From NCBI GenBank assembly GCA_003164955.1, contig PLRW01000241.1:41500-99469 (forward strand): DNA of 57,970 nucleotides, in the 5' to 3' direction. Position numbers and translations under genes: made by a program. The notes beneath the pieces are model-generated. The model had not been told where the DNA came from, did not search any database, and saw only the letters and a list, made by a program, of their open reading frames with translations. Position 1 is the stretch's first letter; the number at the start of each line of letters is the position of its first letter. The DNA comes from Actinomycetota bacterium (GTDB taxonomy: Bacteria > Actinomycetota > Actinomycetes > Streptosporangiales > Streptosporangiaceae). Below, piece by piece: positions 37,791 through 45,823 of the stretch.

Positions 37791-38399
37791 TCAGGGCGTT
37801 CCGGGTGCGGTCACGTCCGCGCTGACCGTGATCGTCCCGGCATGCCGGAAGGTCAGGGTAAGGGAGACGGAGCTGTCGGACTCGTAGCGCACGGGATCCC
37901 GCAGCACCACGTCGTCGCCGAACGGCGTGAGCGTGATACTGGATTTCGCCGGGATCGTCAGCGCGGAGACCACCGTGCCCGGGTCCTGCGGCCCGCTGCT
38001 GCGCCGTAGCACGATGTGCCGGGCTACCGGGCTGTGTACCGCGATCAGCTCATCCGGCTGGCTGGTCGGGTTCCGGATCGTCAGGAAGGTTCCGGCCGGC
38101 CCGGATGGGGCGACCGTTGCGGAGGGGAAGCCGCGCATCGGGACCGCGGCCTGGCTGACCTGGATCCGCACCGGGGCGATGGTGCCCGCACCGCCCGATG
38201 CTACCCACGCCGACAGCAGCCCGATGAGCACGATGGCGCAGGTCACCGGACCGGCGGCGGCCCGCGCCAGATCCCCCAGCCAGCTCGCCAGGTGGGGCCG
38301 CCCGGGTGTGCCCGGCAAGCTCAGCTGCTCCTCGTCCGGCGGCTCTGGCTGCGCTGGGCCAGGATGCCCGGTACGGCCGGCCGCCGGCGCCGCGCTCAC
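37791..38399 (-). CDS. PCu(A)C-like copper chaperone, membrane-anchored, ligands not conserved
   Basis: 202 residues from GTG 38399, overlapping the ATPase stop by GTGA. A Pro-rich cytoplasmic N-terminus and one transmembrane helix (about 53-72, VTCAIVLIGLLSAWVASGG) precede a cupredoxin-like domain: GTFLTIRNPTSQPDELIAVHSPVA, LTIPAKSSITLTPFGDDVVLRDP, SLTLTFRHAGTITVSADV. This order fits the PCu(A)C family, which passes Cu(I) to oxidase sites. The usual Met/His ligands (H-M-x10-M-x21-H-x-M) are largely absent: only a His in ARHIVLRR remains and no methionines. It may have lost copper binding or use another site. Confidence 0.7.
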   Translation of the reverse strand: MSAAPAAGRTGHPGPAQPEPPDEEQLSLPGTPGRPHLASWLGDLARAAAGPVTCAIVLIGLLSAWVASGGAGTIAPVRIQVSQAAVPMRGFPSATVAPSGPAGTFLTIRNPTSQPDELIAVHSPVARHIVLRRSSGPQDPGTVVSALTIPAKSSITLTPFGDDVVLRDPVRYESDSSVSLTLTFRHAGTITVSADVTAPGTP

Positions 38400-40684
38400 T
38401 GGGCCCCGTCCCCGGCCGTGGACGCTGGGGCCAGCGCGGCGCGCCGTCGCCCGAAACGGCGCAACTGCAGGCTGTTCGCGGTGACGATCAGCGAACTGGC
38501 GGCCATCGCGATCCCGGCGAACAGCGGGTTGAGATAACCGAGCGCGGCGGCCGGGATCGCGATCACGTTGTAACCGAAGGCCCAGACGAGGTTGCCCCGG
38601 ATCACCCGCAGTGTGGCCCGGGCCAGCAGCAGGGCTTCCGCGATCGTGTTCGGGTCCCCGTTGACCAGGGTCAGGTCGGCGGCCCCGATCGCGGCGTCGG
38701 TCCCGGAGCCGGCCGCCATGCCCAGGTCGGCCTGGGCCAGGGCGGCTGCGGCGTTGACGCCGTCGCCGACCATGGCCACGGCGTATCCCTCGCCCTGCAG
38801 CTGCCGGATCTTTTCCGCCTTCTCCTCCGGCCGGACGCGGGCGTAAACGCATCGCTCCGGGATCTTCAGCTGGGCGGCCACGGCGTGCGCGGTGCGCTCG
38901 CTGTCGCCGGTGAGCAGCGCGGTGGCCAGGCCGAGCCGCTGGATGCGGGCGACCGCGCCGGCGCTGCCGGGCCGCAGCGTGTCCGCGACCACGAGCACTG
39001 CCCGGACGGCGTCGTCCCAGCCGGCCAGCACCGCGGTCTGGCCGGCGTTCCCGGCCCCATCGGCGGCCCGGCGCAGCGGGACCGGCACCGTCAGCCCCGC
39101 GAACAGTTCCGGCCGGCCGACCGTGACCGTGCGCCCGTCCACGACCCCGCGGACTCCCGCCCCGGGCAGCGGCGTGAAGCCGGTGACCGGGAGCAGGCGG
39201 CCGGAGCGCGCCGCGGCCTCCCGCGCGATGGCCTGCCCGATCGGGTGCTCGGATGCGTCCTCCACCGCCCCGGCGAGCCGCAGCACCTCCTCCTCGGTGG
39301 TGCCCGCGGCCATGGTGATGGTGTGCAGCCGCATGGTTCCGGTGGTCAGTGTGCCGGTCTTGTCGAAGACGACGACCCGGACGTGCCGGGCGGCTTCGAA
39401 CGCGCGGGCGCTCTTGACCAGGATGCCCAGCTCGGCGCCGCGGCCGACCGCGGCCAGCAGCGCCGTTGGCGTGGCCAGGCCGAGCGCGCAGGGGCACGCG
39501 ACCACCAGCACGGCCACGGCCGCGCCGCCCGCCGCGGTCCCGGGCAGGCCGGCGCCCAGCCAGAAGCCGAGCGTGACCACGGCCAGGCTGATCACGCACG
39601 GTACGAAGATCGCAGCGATCCGGTCGGCCAGCCGCTGCGCCGACGCCTTGGTGCCCTGCGCCGCACCGACCAGCCGGGTGATCTGGGCCAGCAGCGTGTC
39701 CGCGCCGACTCGGGTCGCCCGCACCACCAGCCGTCCGCTCATGTTGAGCGTCGCGCCGGTCACCTCGTCGCCCGGTCCGACCTCGGCGGGCATGGACTCC
39801 CCGGTGACCAGCGAGGCGTCGACGGCGGAGCTGCCCTCGACGATGATCCCGTCGGTGGCGATCTTCTCGCCGGGCCGCACCACAAACTGCTCTCCCACGC
39901 CGAGGGTGTCCACCGCGACCCGCTGCTCGGTGCCGTCGCGCAGCACGGCGACGGTCTTGGCGCCGAGCCCAGCCAGCGCGGTGAGCGCGGCCCCGGAACG
40001 AGCCCGGGCCCGGGCCTCCAGGTAGCGCCCGGCCAGCACCGCGGCCGGGACCCCGGCGGCCACATCCAGAAACAGCGGGTGGCTGCCGGCCAGCCCGAAC
40101 GTCGAGCCGAGCGACATCCGCATCGACATACCGGAACCGCCGGAGGTGAACAGGGTGTAGACCGACGAGCCGAACGAGGCGGCGACCGCCATGCTGACCA
40201 GGGTGTCCATCGTCGCGGTGCCGTGGCCGAGGCCCGTCCAGGCCGCCTGGTGCAGCGGCCAGGCGCCCCACACCGCCACCGGGGCAGCCAGCACCAGGCT
40301 CACCCACGGCCAGCCGCTGAACTGCGCGGCCGGCACCATGGCCAGCACGATGACCGCGACGGTCAGCGGGACGCAGATGGCCAGCCGCCGTCCCAGGGCC
40401 CGGGCGGCCGGATCCGGCGCCGTATCGCCCGGCTCCGGGGCGGGGGAGGCGGCCGAGTATCCGCAGGACTCGATCACGCCGATCAGCTCGGCGGGTTCGC
40501 GCCCGCCCACGCTGGAGAAGTAGGCGCGCCCGGTGGCGTAGTTGACGCTGGCCGTCACCCCGTCCAGCTTGTTCAGCCGGCGCTCGATCCGCGCCGCGCA
40601 CGCGCCGCAGCTCATCCCGCCCACGATCAGCTCGGCCCGCACCCCGGCGGCGATCCCGGTGTCCCCGGTCCGGATGTCTCTCAT
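38396..40684 (-). CDS. Copper-translocating P-type ATPase with altered hinge motif
   Basis: 762 residues, P1B-1 type. N-terminal HMA domain with GGMSCGACAARIE (about 22-34), CPCALGLATP in the transport helix, phosphorylation site DKTGTLTTG, SEHPIG, TGDSERTA, and C-terminal helices with FGYN and MAASS, the Cu(I) signature. The hinge motif reads GDGVNAAAAL: the Asp after Asn (invariant in GDGxND) is Ala645, codon at 38750-38752. That Asp helps coordinate Mg2+ at the phosphorylation site, so activity may be impaired. ATG overlaps the small membrane protein stop (ATGA) and the stop overlaps the PCu(A)C-like start: a tight operon. Confidence 0.93.
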   Translation of the reverse strand: MRDIRTGDTGIAAGVRAELIVGGMSCGACAARIERRLNKLDGVTASVNYATGRAYFSSVGGREPAELIGVIESCGYSAASPAPEPGDTAPDPAARALGRRLAICVPLTVAVIVLAMVPAAQFSGWPWVSLVLAAPVAVWGAWPLHQAAWTGLGHGTATMDTLVSMAVAASFGSSVYTLFTSGGSGMSMRMSLGSTFGLAGSHPLFLDVAAGVPAAVLAGRYLEARARARSGAALTALAGLGAKTVAVLRDGTEQRVAVDTLGVGEQFVVRPGEKIATDGIIVEGSSAVDASLVTGESMPAEVGPGDEVTGATLNMSGRLVVRATRVGADTLLAQITRLVGAAQGTKASAQRLADRIAAIFVPCVISLAVVTLGFWLGAGLPGTAAGGAAVAVLVVACPCALGLATPTALLAAVGRGAELGILVKSARAFEAARHVRVVVFDKTGTLTTGTMRLHTITMAAGTTEEEVLRLAGAVEDASEHPIGQAIAREAAARSGRLLPVTGFTPLPGAGVRGVVDGRTVTVGRPELFAGLTVPVPLRRAADGAGNAGQTAVLAGWDDAVRAVLVVADTLRPGSAGAVARIQRLGLATALLTGDSERTAHAVAAQLKIPERCVYARVRPEEKAEKIRQLQGEGYAVAMVGDGVNAAAALAQADLGMAAGSGTDAAIGAADLTLVNGDPNTIAEALLLARATLRVIRGNLVWAFGYNVIAIPAAALGYLNPLFAGIAMAASSLIVTANSLQLRRFGRRRAALAPASTAGDGAQ

Positions 40685-40869
40685 GGGCCGCCCATGTTCA
40701 TCGATCCGCCCGTGCCCGGGCTGGCCGGGCCTGCGGGCCCTTGGCTGGAGGTCTTGGGTGATGTCGAGCCGACGCTGACCGGGCCCAGATGCGCTCCGGC
40801 GGCGTACGCGCCGATGAAGATCATGGCGAGCAGCAGCAGGAAGCCGACCAGCTTCGCGGGTGCGCTCAC
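40681..40869 (-). CDS. Small membrane protein of the copper ATPase operon
   Basis: 62 residues: one transmembrane helix (about 6-27, KLVGFLLLLAMIFIGAYAAGA), then HLGPVSVG and a Ser/Gly/Pro tail ending GSMNMGGP with two Met, a possible weak copper site. Similar short proteins precede heavy-metal ATPases in actinobacteria; function unknown. The stop overlaps the ATPase start (ATGA). GTG 40869 itself has no close ribosome site; a GGGGAGG site serves the mini-frame ATG-ACC-CGG-TGA, whose stop overlaps the GTG, which suggests translational reinitiation. Confidence 0.7.
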   Translation of the reverse strand: MSAPAKLVGFLLLLAMIFIGAYAAGAHLGPVSVGSTSPKTSSQGPAGPASPGTGGSMNMGGP

Positions 40870-40990
40870 CGGGTCATCACCGTCCTCCCCAGGTCCATGC
40901 TCGCCGGCGCCGTGGCACCGGAACGTAGATCATCCTGCCAGGCGCTATGCTCCCAGAACGCAGGAATGCTGACGGAAGACGAGTCACGCC

Positions 40991-43285
40991 GTGCCCACAC
41001 GCGAGATCGAGCTGTCCATCGACGGGATGAGCTGTGCGGCGTGCGCGGTCCGGATCGAGAAGAAGCTCAACAAGATTGGCGACGTCTCCGCCACGGTGAA
41101 CTACGCGACCGCGACGGCCCGGGTCACCGCGCCGTCCGCGGTGCCGGTCCAGGCGCTCACCACGGTGATCGAGGCCGCCGGGTACTCCGCCCGGGACGCC
41201 TCCGAGGCGGCTGACGACGGTCAGGCCGCCGAACGGGACACCGCGTACCTGCGCCGCAGGCTGATCCTCGCCCTCGTCTTCTTCGTTCCGCTGACGGATC
41301 TGTCCCTGCTGCTGTCGCTCGTCCCGGCCGACCGTTTCCCCGGCTGGCAGTGGGCCCTGATCACCTGCGCGGCGCCGGTGGCGCTGTGGGCCGCGTGGCC
41401 GTTCCACCGGGCCGCGCTGGCCAACGCCCGGCACGGCGCCGCCACGATGGACACGCTCGTCTCGCTCGGCATCATCGCGGCCTGCGGCTGGTCGGTCTAC
41501 GCGATGTTCGCCCTCGACCGCGGCACGGACGGTGAGAGCGTGCTGAGGCAGCTCATGCACGGCTCCGGTGGCGGCATCTACCTGGAGGTCGCCGCGTCGG
41601 TCACCACCTTCCTGCTGGCCGGGCGGCTGTATGAGGCCCGCGCGCGGCGGACGGCCGGAGCGGCCATGCGCGAGCTGGCCGACGCCGGGGCCCGGGACGT
41701 CTGCCTGCTGGAGACGGACGGGACCGAGCGCCAGATCCCGGCGGGCCACCTGCGGCCAGGAGACATGTTCGTCGTGCGCCCGGGAGAGACCATCGCCGCA
41801 GACGGTGAGGTGCTGTTCGGCCAGACCGCGGTGGACCGCAGCATGATGACGGGGGAGTCCGTCCCCGCCGAGGCGGCCGAGGGTGACACCGTCGTCGGCG
41901 GGACGATCGTGCTGACCGGGCGCCTGGTCGTCCGCGCCGTCAAGGTCGGCCCGGACACCCAGCTCGCCCAGCTGATCAGGCTGGTCGAGCGGGCCCAGGC
42001 CGAGAAGGCGGCCATCCAGCGGCTCGCCGACCGCATCTGCGGGGTTTTCGTCCCGGTCGTACTGTCGTTCTCGGTGCTCACGCTGGCGGGCTGGCTGCTA
42101 GCCGGGAGCCCGGCCGGGCATGCGGTCAGCGCCGCGCTCGCGGTCCTGATCATCGCGTGCCCCTGCGCCCTGGGCCTCGCGACCCCGGCCGCGCTGGTGG
42201 CCGCGTCCGGGCGCGGCGCGCAGCTGGGGATCTTCATCAAGGGTTACCAGGCCCTGGAGTCCTCCCGGTCGGTCGACACCGTGGTGCTGGACAAGACCGG
42301 CACCGTCACCACCGGCCGGATGTCGCTGACCGGCGTGCAGACCATCGCGGGAACTGAGCGCACCGAACTGCTCCGCTACGCCGGCGGGGTGGAGCAGGCG
42401 TCCGAGCACGCGGTCGCCGCGGCGATCAGCGCGGCGGCCCAGGCGGAAGCCGGACCACTGCCGCAAGCCGACCGGTTCACGGCGCTGCCCGGACTCGGCG
42501 CCCGCGGGGTCATCGACGGTCACGAGGTCGTGGTCGGCCGGGGCACGCTGCTCACCGAGCGGGGCATGGAGATCCCGCCCGGCCTGGCCCGGGTGTGCCG
42601 GGAGTGGGAGCAGGCGGGCCGCACCACCGTGCTCATCGGCTGGGACGATGCCGTCCGCGGGGCCGTCGCGGTCGCCGACACGGTCAAGCCCTCGGCCGCG
42701 GCGGCCGTGGCCGAGCTTCGCGGACTCGGGCTGCACCCGGTCCTGCTGACCGGGGACAACGAGGCCACCGCCCGGGCGGTGGCCGCCGCCATCGGGATCG
42801 ACGAGGTGATCGCCGGGACGCTCCCCGTCGGCAAGGCCGCCGTGATCGCCGGCCTGCAGGCCCAGGGGCGCTCGGTGGCCATGGTCGGGGACGGCGTCAA
42901 TGACGCTCCCGCGCTGGCCGAAGCGCGCCTGGGGCTGGCCCTCGGCTCCGGCACGGACGTCGCGATGAGCGCCGCCGACCTGATCCTGCTGCGGGACGAC
43001 CTGCAGGTCGTCGCGGACGCGATCCGGCTCGCGCGGGGCACGTTCCGTACCATCCGCCGCAACCTGGCCTGGGCGTTCGGCTACAACCTGGCCGCCCTGC
43101 CGCTGGCCGCGCTCGGTCTGCTGAACCCCCTCGTGGCCTCGGCGGCGATGACCCTCTCCTCGGTCTTCGTGGTCTGGAACAGCCTGCGGCTCGGCCGGTT
43201 CCGCGTCGGCGGAGGCACGCACGCCGGTCGCCGCCCTGTCGCCGGGCGAAACCCCTTGAGCAGGCCGGAATGGTCGTCATACTGA
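40991..43285 (+). CDS. Copper-translocating P-type ATPase
   Basis: 764 residues. HMA domain DGMSCAACAVRIEKKLN (about 11-27), TGES, CPCALGLATP, DKTGTVTTG, TGDNEATA, canonical GDGVNDAPAL, and terminal helices with FGYN and MTLSS (Cu(I) type). The HP motif reads SEHAV, with Ala in place of the usual Pro. Divergent from the first ATPase with a 121-bp spacer; both begin with closely similar HMA sequences (RIE-KLNK), so they are paralogues. GTG 40991 is the first codon of the HMA domain. It is followed by csoR, 55 bp downstream, which likely controls it. Confidence 0.95.
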   Translation: MPTREIELSIDGMSCAACAVRIEKKLNKIGDVSATVNYATATARVTAPSAVPVQALTTVIEAAGYSARDASEAADDGQAAERDTAYLRRRLILALVFFVPLTDLSLLLSLVPADRFPGWQWALITCAAPVALWAAWPFHRAALANARHGAATMDTLVSLGIIAACGWSVYAMFALDRGTDGESVLRQLMHGSGGGIYLEVAASVTTFLLAGRLYEARARRTAGAAMRELADAGARDVCLLETDGTERQIPAGHLRPGDMFVVRPGETIAADGEVLFGQTAVDRSMMTGESVPAEAAEGDTVVGGTIVLTGRLVVRAVKVGPDTQLAQLIRLVERAQAEKAAIQRLADRICGVFVPVVLSFSVLTLAGWLLAGSPAGHAVSAALAVLIIACPCALGLATPAALVAASGRGAQLGIFIKGYQALESSRSVDTVVLDKTGTVTTGRMSLTGVQTIAGTERTELLRYAGGVEQASEHAVAAAISAAAQAEAGPLPQADRFTALPGLGARGVIDGHEVVVGRGTLLTERGMEIPPGLARVCREWEQAGRTTVLIGWDDAVRGAVAVADTVKPSAAAAVAELRGLGLHPVLLTGDNEATARAVAAAIGIDEVIAGTLPVGKAAVIAGLQAQGRSVAMVGDGVNDAPALAEARLGLALGSGTDVAMSAADLILLRDDLQVVADAIRLARGTFRTIRRNLAWAFGYNLAALPLAALGLLNPLVASAAMTLSSVFVVWNSLRLGRFRVGGGTHAGRRPVAGRNPLSRPEWSSY

Positions 43286-43340
43286 GGTTGACTTGGCGAT
43301 GACGCCAAACGCGGAAGAATCGCCAGGCCGGAGGGGCCGC

Positions 43341-43622
43341 ATGTACGGGTACAGCCACGACAAGGACAACTACCTCAGGCGCCTGCGCCGCATCGAAGGC
43401 CAGGTGCGCGGCCTGCAGCGGATGATCGAGGACGACAAGTACTGCATCGACATCCTCACCCAGGTGGCCGCGGCGACCAAGGCCCTGCAGTCGGTGGCGC
43501 TCGGCCTGCTGGAGGAGCACCTGAGCCACTGCGTCACCGAGGCGGTGGCCGAAGGCGGCGACGGCGCCGCCGAGAAGGTCCGCGAGGCCTCGGACGCCAT
43601 CGCCCGCCTCGTCCGTTCCTGA
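43341..43622 (+). CDS. csoR: Copper-sensing repressor CsoR
   Basis: 93 residues from ATG 43341, which has GGAGGGG 5 bp upstream; earlier in-frame starts at 43299 or 43293 have none. Has the Cu(I) ligands Cys35, His60 and Cys64 (C-x24-H-x3-C, the CsoR pattern) and the DNA-binding helix RRLRRIEGQVRGLQRMI. Apo-CsoR represses copper export genes and leaves DNA on binding Cu(I). Operators matching its known GC-flanked class are at 44497-44581, upstream of the membrane protein/DUF5134 operon. Confidence 0.95.
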   Translation: MYGYSHDKDNYLRRLRRIEGQVRGLQRMIEDDKYCIDILTQVAAATKALQSVALGLLEEHLSHCVTEAVAEGGDGAAEKVREASDAIARLVRS

Positions 43623-43746
43623 CCTCTGGCGGTCCGTGACGCTCCTGAGCGGTACTCTTCGGCACCAGGACGTCCGCGCGCTGGGTGGCACCCACGCGCC
43701 GTCCCGTTCGGCCATCCCATACTGACCAGGACGGAAGGGACCCCCG

Positions 43747-43968
43747 ATGGCGACGACCACCTACCCGGTGACCGGCATGACCTGTGGGCACTGCGTCAAC
43801 GCGGTGACCAGCGAGCTCACCAGCCTCGGCGGAGTGTCCGCCGTGACCATCGACCTCGTGCCGGACGGCGTCTCCCAGGTCACCGTGACCAGTGACCGCC
43901 CGCTGCCCGCCGAAGCCGTCACCGAGGCCCTCGACGAAGCCGGCGGTTACCTCCTCACCACCCCCTGA
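43747..43968 (+). CDS. copZ: CopZ-like copper chaperone (HMA domain)
   Basis: 73 residues, a single heavy-metal-associated domain with GMTCGHC (Cys13, Cys16) and the beta-alpha-beta pattern ending EALDEAGGYLL. Carries Cu(I) in the cytoplasm to the ATPases and to CsoR. ATG preceded by GGAAGGG. 124 bp after csoR, so probably its own promoter. A hairpin follows. Confidence 0.92.
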   Translation: MATTTYPVTGMTCGHCVNAVTSELTSLGGVSAVTIDLVPDGVSQVTVTSDRPLPAEAVTEALDEAGGYLLTTP

Positions 43969-44082
43969 CGCCTACCGGGCACGCGTCAGCCTGATACGGG
44001 GCGCCTTTCTTTTTTCCCGGCTAGGAATTCCCGGCTAGGAAGATGTGTCTGGGTGTAATAGCGGCAGCGCTCGGAGCCCTAT

Positions 44083-44122
44083 GATCGGCGTCGGTTTTCC
44101 GCCCTGAAAACTGACGCCGATC
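44083..44122. terminator. Bidirectional stem-loop between copZ and the Cys-rich gene
   Basis: GATCGGCGTC ... GACGCCGATC with inner GTTTTC/GAAAAC, a stem of about 17 bp with one G-T pair and a 6-nt loop (CGCCCT). It lies between convergent genes (44129 minus, 43968 plus). Just before it, CCCGGCTAGGAA occurs twice in a row near 44018-44041. Confidence 0.75.
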
Positions 44123-44128
44123 ACGGCT

Positions 44129-44356
44129 TCAGCGGGCGATCAGTTCGGCGACGGTCTCGTCGAGGCGGCCGGAGCGGGCCTCCTCGATGAGGACGGTGAA
44201 CTGGTCCGCGCTCATCTGCACCCGCTGGCCGAAGTCGTCGGTGATGACGATCTTCCGCTCCGGGGGCGCCTCGTGGTCGACGAACAGCTCGGGGCAGCCG
44301 CAGCTGCACTGTCCGCAGAGCAGTGCGAATCGGGTGAAACGCTCGGTGTCATCCAT
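44129..44356 (-). CDS. Cysteine-rich mini-protein (C-x2-C-x-C-x-C), possible metal binder
   Basis: 75 residues. Cys14, Cys17, Cys19 and Cys21 lie in LLCGQCSCGCPEL, followed by FVDHEAPPERKIVITDDFGQRVQMS and an acidic helix. Four cysteines in eight residues is a metal (Cu(I) or Zn) or cluster site; I recall homologues annotated only as hypothetical in actinobacteria. It lies inside the copper island, between copZ and the CsoR-box region, and faces away from the latter, so a role in copper storage or buffering is a reasonable inference. ATG 44356. Confidence 0.75.
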   Translation of the reverse strand: MDDTERFTRFALLCGQCSCGCPELFVDHEAPPERKIVITDDFGQRVQMSADQFTVLIEEARSGRLDETVAELIAR

Positions 44357-44421
44357 AACCGGGCTCCATTCCTCGGCGATTTCGAATTGAGCGTCACACG
44401 CGGTAATAGCACCGTCAACCC

Positions 44422-44477
44422 TTTGCTACCGAAAATCTGGCCCCGCCTTTTTGCTACCGAAAATCTGGCCCAGCCTT
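44422..44477. repeat. 28-bp direct repeat upstream of the CsoR boxes
   Basis: Two adjacent copies of a 28-bp unit containing TTGCTACCGAAAATCTGGCC (44423 and 44451), differing at one or two positions. AT-richer than the surroundings. Non-coding; may hold a second regulator site for the divergent Cys-rich gene. Confidence 0.85.
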
Positions 44478-44496
44478 TGTCTGGTGACCTTAATCG

Positions 44497-44581
44497 ATAC
44501 CCTCAACGGGTATTTTCCATACCCCCGGAGGGTTACCCAGATACCCTGGCCGTGTTCTCGCCATACGCCCAGGGGGTTTAT
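44497..44581 (+). promoter_or_regulatory. Three CsoR-like operators
   Basis: Box 1 ATACCC-TCAAC-GGGTAT (44497-44513, perfect 6-bp arms), box 2 ATACCCCCGGAGGGTTAC (44519-44536) and box 3 ATACGCCCAGGGGGTTTAT (44563-44581). An extra half-site ATACCC lies at 44541. These fit the CsoR target class (ATACCCCC...GGGGTAT-type). The next gene on the plus strand starts at 44810; 44582-44809 is AT-rich at first and contains no gene. Confidence 0.7.
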
Positions 44582-44809
44582 CACGCCGTTCTAGTGAAGC
44601 GCAGATCATCTCTGACTTACGCCTTGAGCTGGGGTTTTACTTGATAGCGAATCGTTATGAGTAGTTATTAACTGGTCGCATTGCCGCGCACCTTAGTGCC
44701 CTCTACCGTTATTGCTAGTTGTCCTTGGCTGTCCCCGTGAATGCCGACCTGCTCCCCGGCATTCCCTCGCGGCACCAGGTCCCGGGTAGGGTAAGCAGGG
44801 AAGGCCGGA

Positions 44810-45823
44810 ATGAGCGATATCGCTGTAGGGCGGGGCCGGCGGTGGGACCGGCTGGCCCCAGCCGGGACGGCCTCGGCCGGGCTGGACGCACGACGGGTGC
44901 TGCAGCTCGGCCTGGCGGCCATCTGGCTGCTGGACGGCGTGCTGCAGTACCAGTCGTTCATGTACACCAAGGCGTTCACTCAGATGATCGGGGGCACGTC
45001 GTCGGGCAACCCCGGCGTGGTCTCCCACCCGATCAACTGGAATGCCAGCCTCGTTCAGCACCATCTGGTGCTGGTGAACACGATCTTCGCCACCATCCAG
45101 CTCCTGCTGGGACTGGGCATCGCCTACCGGCCCACGGTCCGGCTGGCGCTGGCCGCCTCGATCGCGTGGGCGCTCGGGGTCTGGTGGTTCGGTGAAGGGC
45201 TCGGCGGGGTGCTCAGCGGAGCGGCGAGCCCGCTGAACGGCGCCCCGGGCGCGGTGATCATCTATGCGCTGCTGGCCGTGCTGCTGTGGCCGTCCGACCG
45301 GATCACGGCTTCGGGGGCGCCGGCCCCGTTCGTGGCCGCCCGGGCCGTCGGGGCCACCGTGGCCCGCGGCCTGTGGGTCGTGCTGTGGGGCAGCCTGGCC
45401 TACTTCGCGCTGACCCCGGCCAACCGGGCCCCCACCGCGGTGCACGACATGGTCGCCGGCATGGCCAGCGGCGAGCCCGGCTGGCTGGCCGCGCTGGATA
45501 AGCATGCGGCCTCGCTGGTCGGGCACAGCGGGCTGGCCGCCTCGGCCGGGCTGGCCGTCGCGCTCATCGTCATCGCGCTCGGCGTCTTCCTGCCGACGCC
45601 GGTGGCCAGGGCCACGCTGGTCCTGGCCGTCGTGGTGGCCGCGGTCATCTGGGTGGTCGGGGAGGCGTTCGGCACGATCCTGACCGGTGGCGGCACCGAC
45701 CCCAACTCCGGTCCGCTGCTCGCCCTGCTGGTCCTGGCCTACTGGCCGCTGGTGTCAGCCGCCGCGCCCCGGCCGCCGCAGATCCTGCTCTCTGGCCAGC
45801 ACACCGAAGGGACACCGGCATGA
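44810..45823 (+). CDS. Polytopic membrane protein, paralogue of the SCO-fusion membrane domain
   Basis: 337 residues, about eight transmembrane helices. Shares with 35752-37704 RVLQLGLAAIWLLDGVLQ, WWFGEGLGGVLSG, NGAPGAVIIYALLAVLL and a C-terminal GGTDPNSGPLLALL. No enzymatic motif is recognised. In both loci it belongs to a copper-linked operon: here behind CsoR-like boxes and coupled to DUF5134, there fused to a SCO domain. A copper transport or insertion function is an inference from that context. ATG preceded by GGGAAGGCCGGA; the stop overlaps the DUF5134 start (ATGA). Confidence 0.75.
   Translation: MSDIAVGRGRRWDRLAPAGTASAGLDARRVLQLGLAAIWLLDGVLQYQSFMYTKAFTQMIGGTSSGNPGVVSHPINWNASLVQHHLVLVNTIFATIQLLLGLGIAYRPTVRLALAASIAWALGVWWFGEGLGGVLSGAASPLNGAPGAVIIYALLAVLLWPSDRITASGAPAPFVAARAVGATVARGLWVVLWGSLAYFALTPANRAPTAVHDMVAGMASGEPGWLAALDKHAASLVGHSGLAASAGLAVALIVIALGVFLPTPVARATLVLAVVVAAVIWVVGEAFGTILTGGGTDPNSGPLLALLVLAYWPLVSAAAPRPPQILLSGQHTEGTPA

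Noticed and set aside
38400..40601. Long minus-strand frame extending the PCu(A)C-like gene upstream
   Set aside because: It runs in a second frame through the ATPase gene and is Arg/Gly/Pro-rich; GTG 38399 overlaps the ATPase stop and begins just before the membrane helix.
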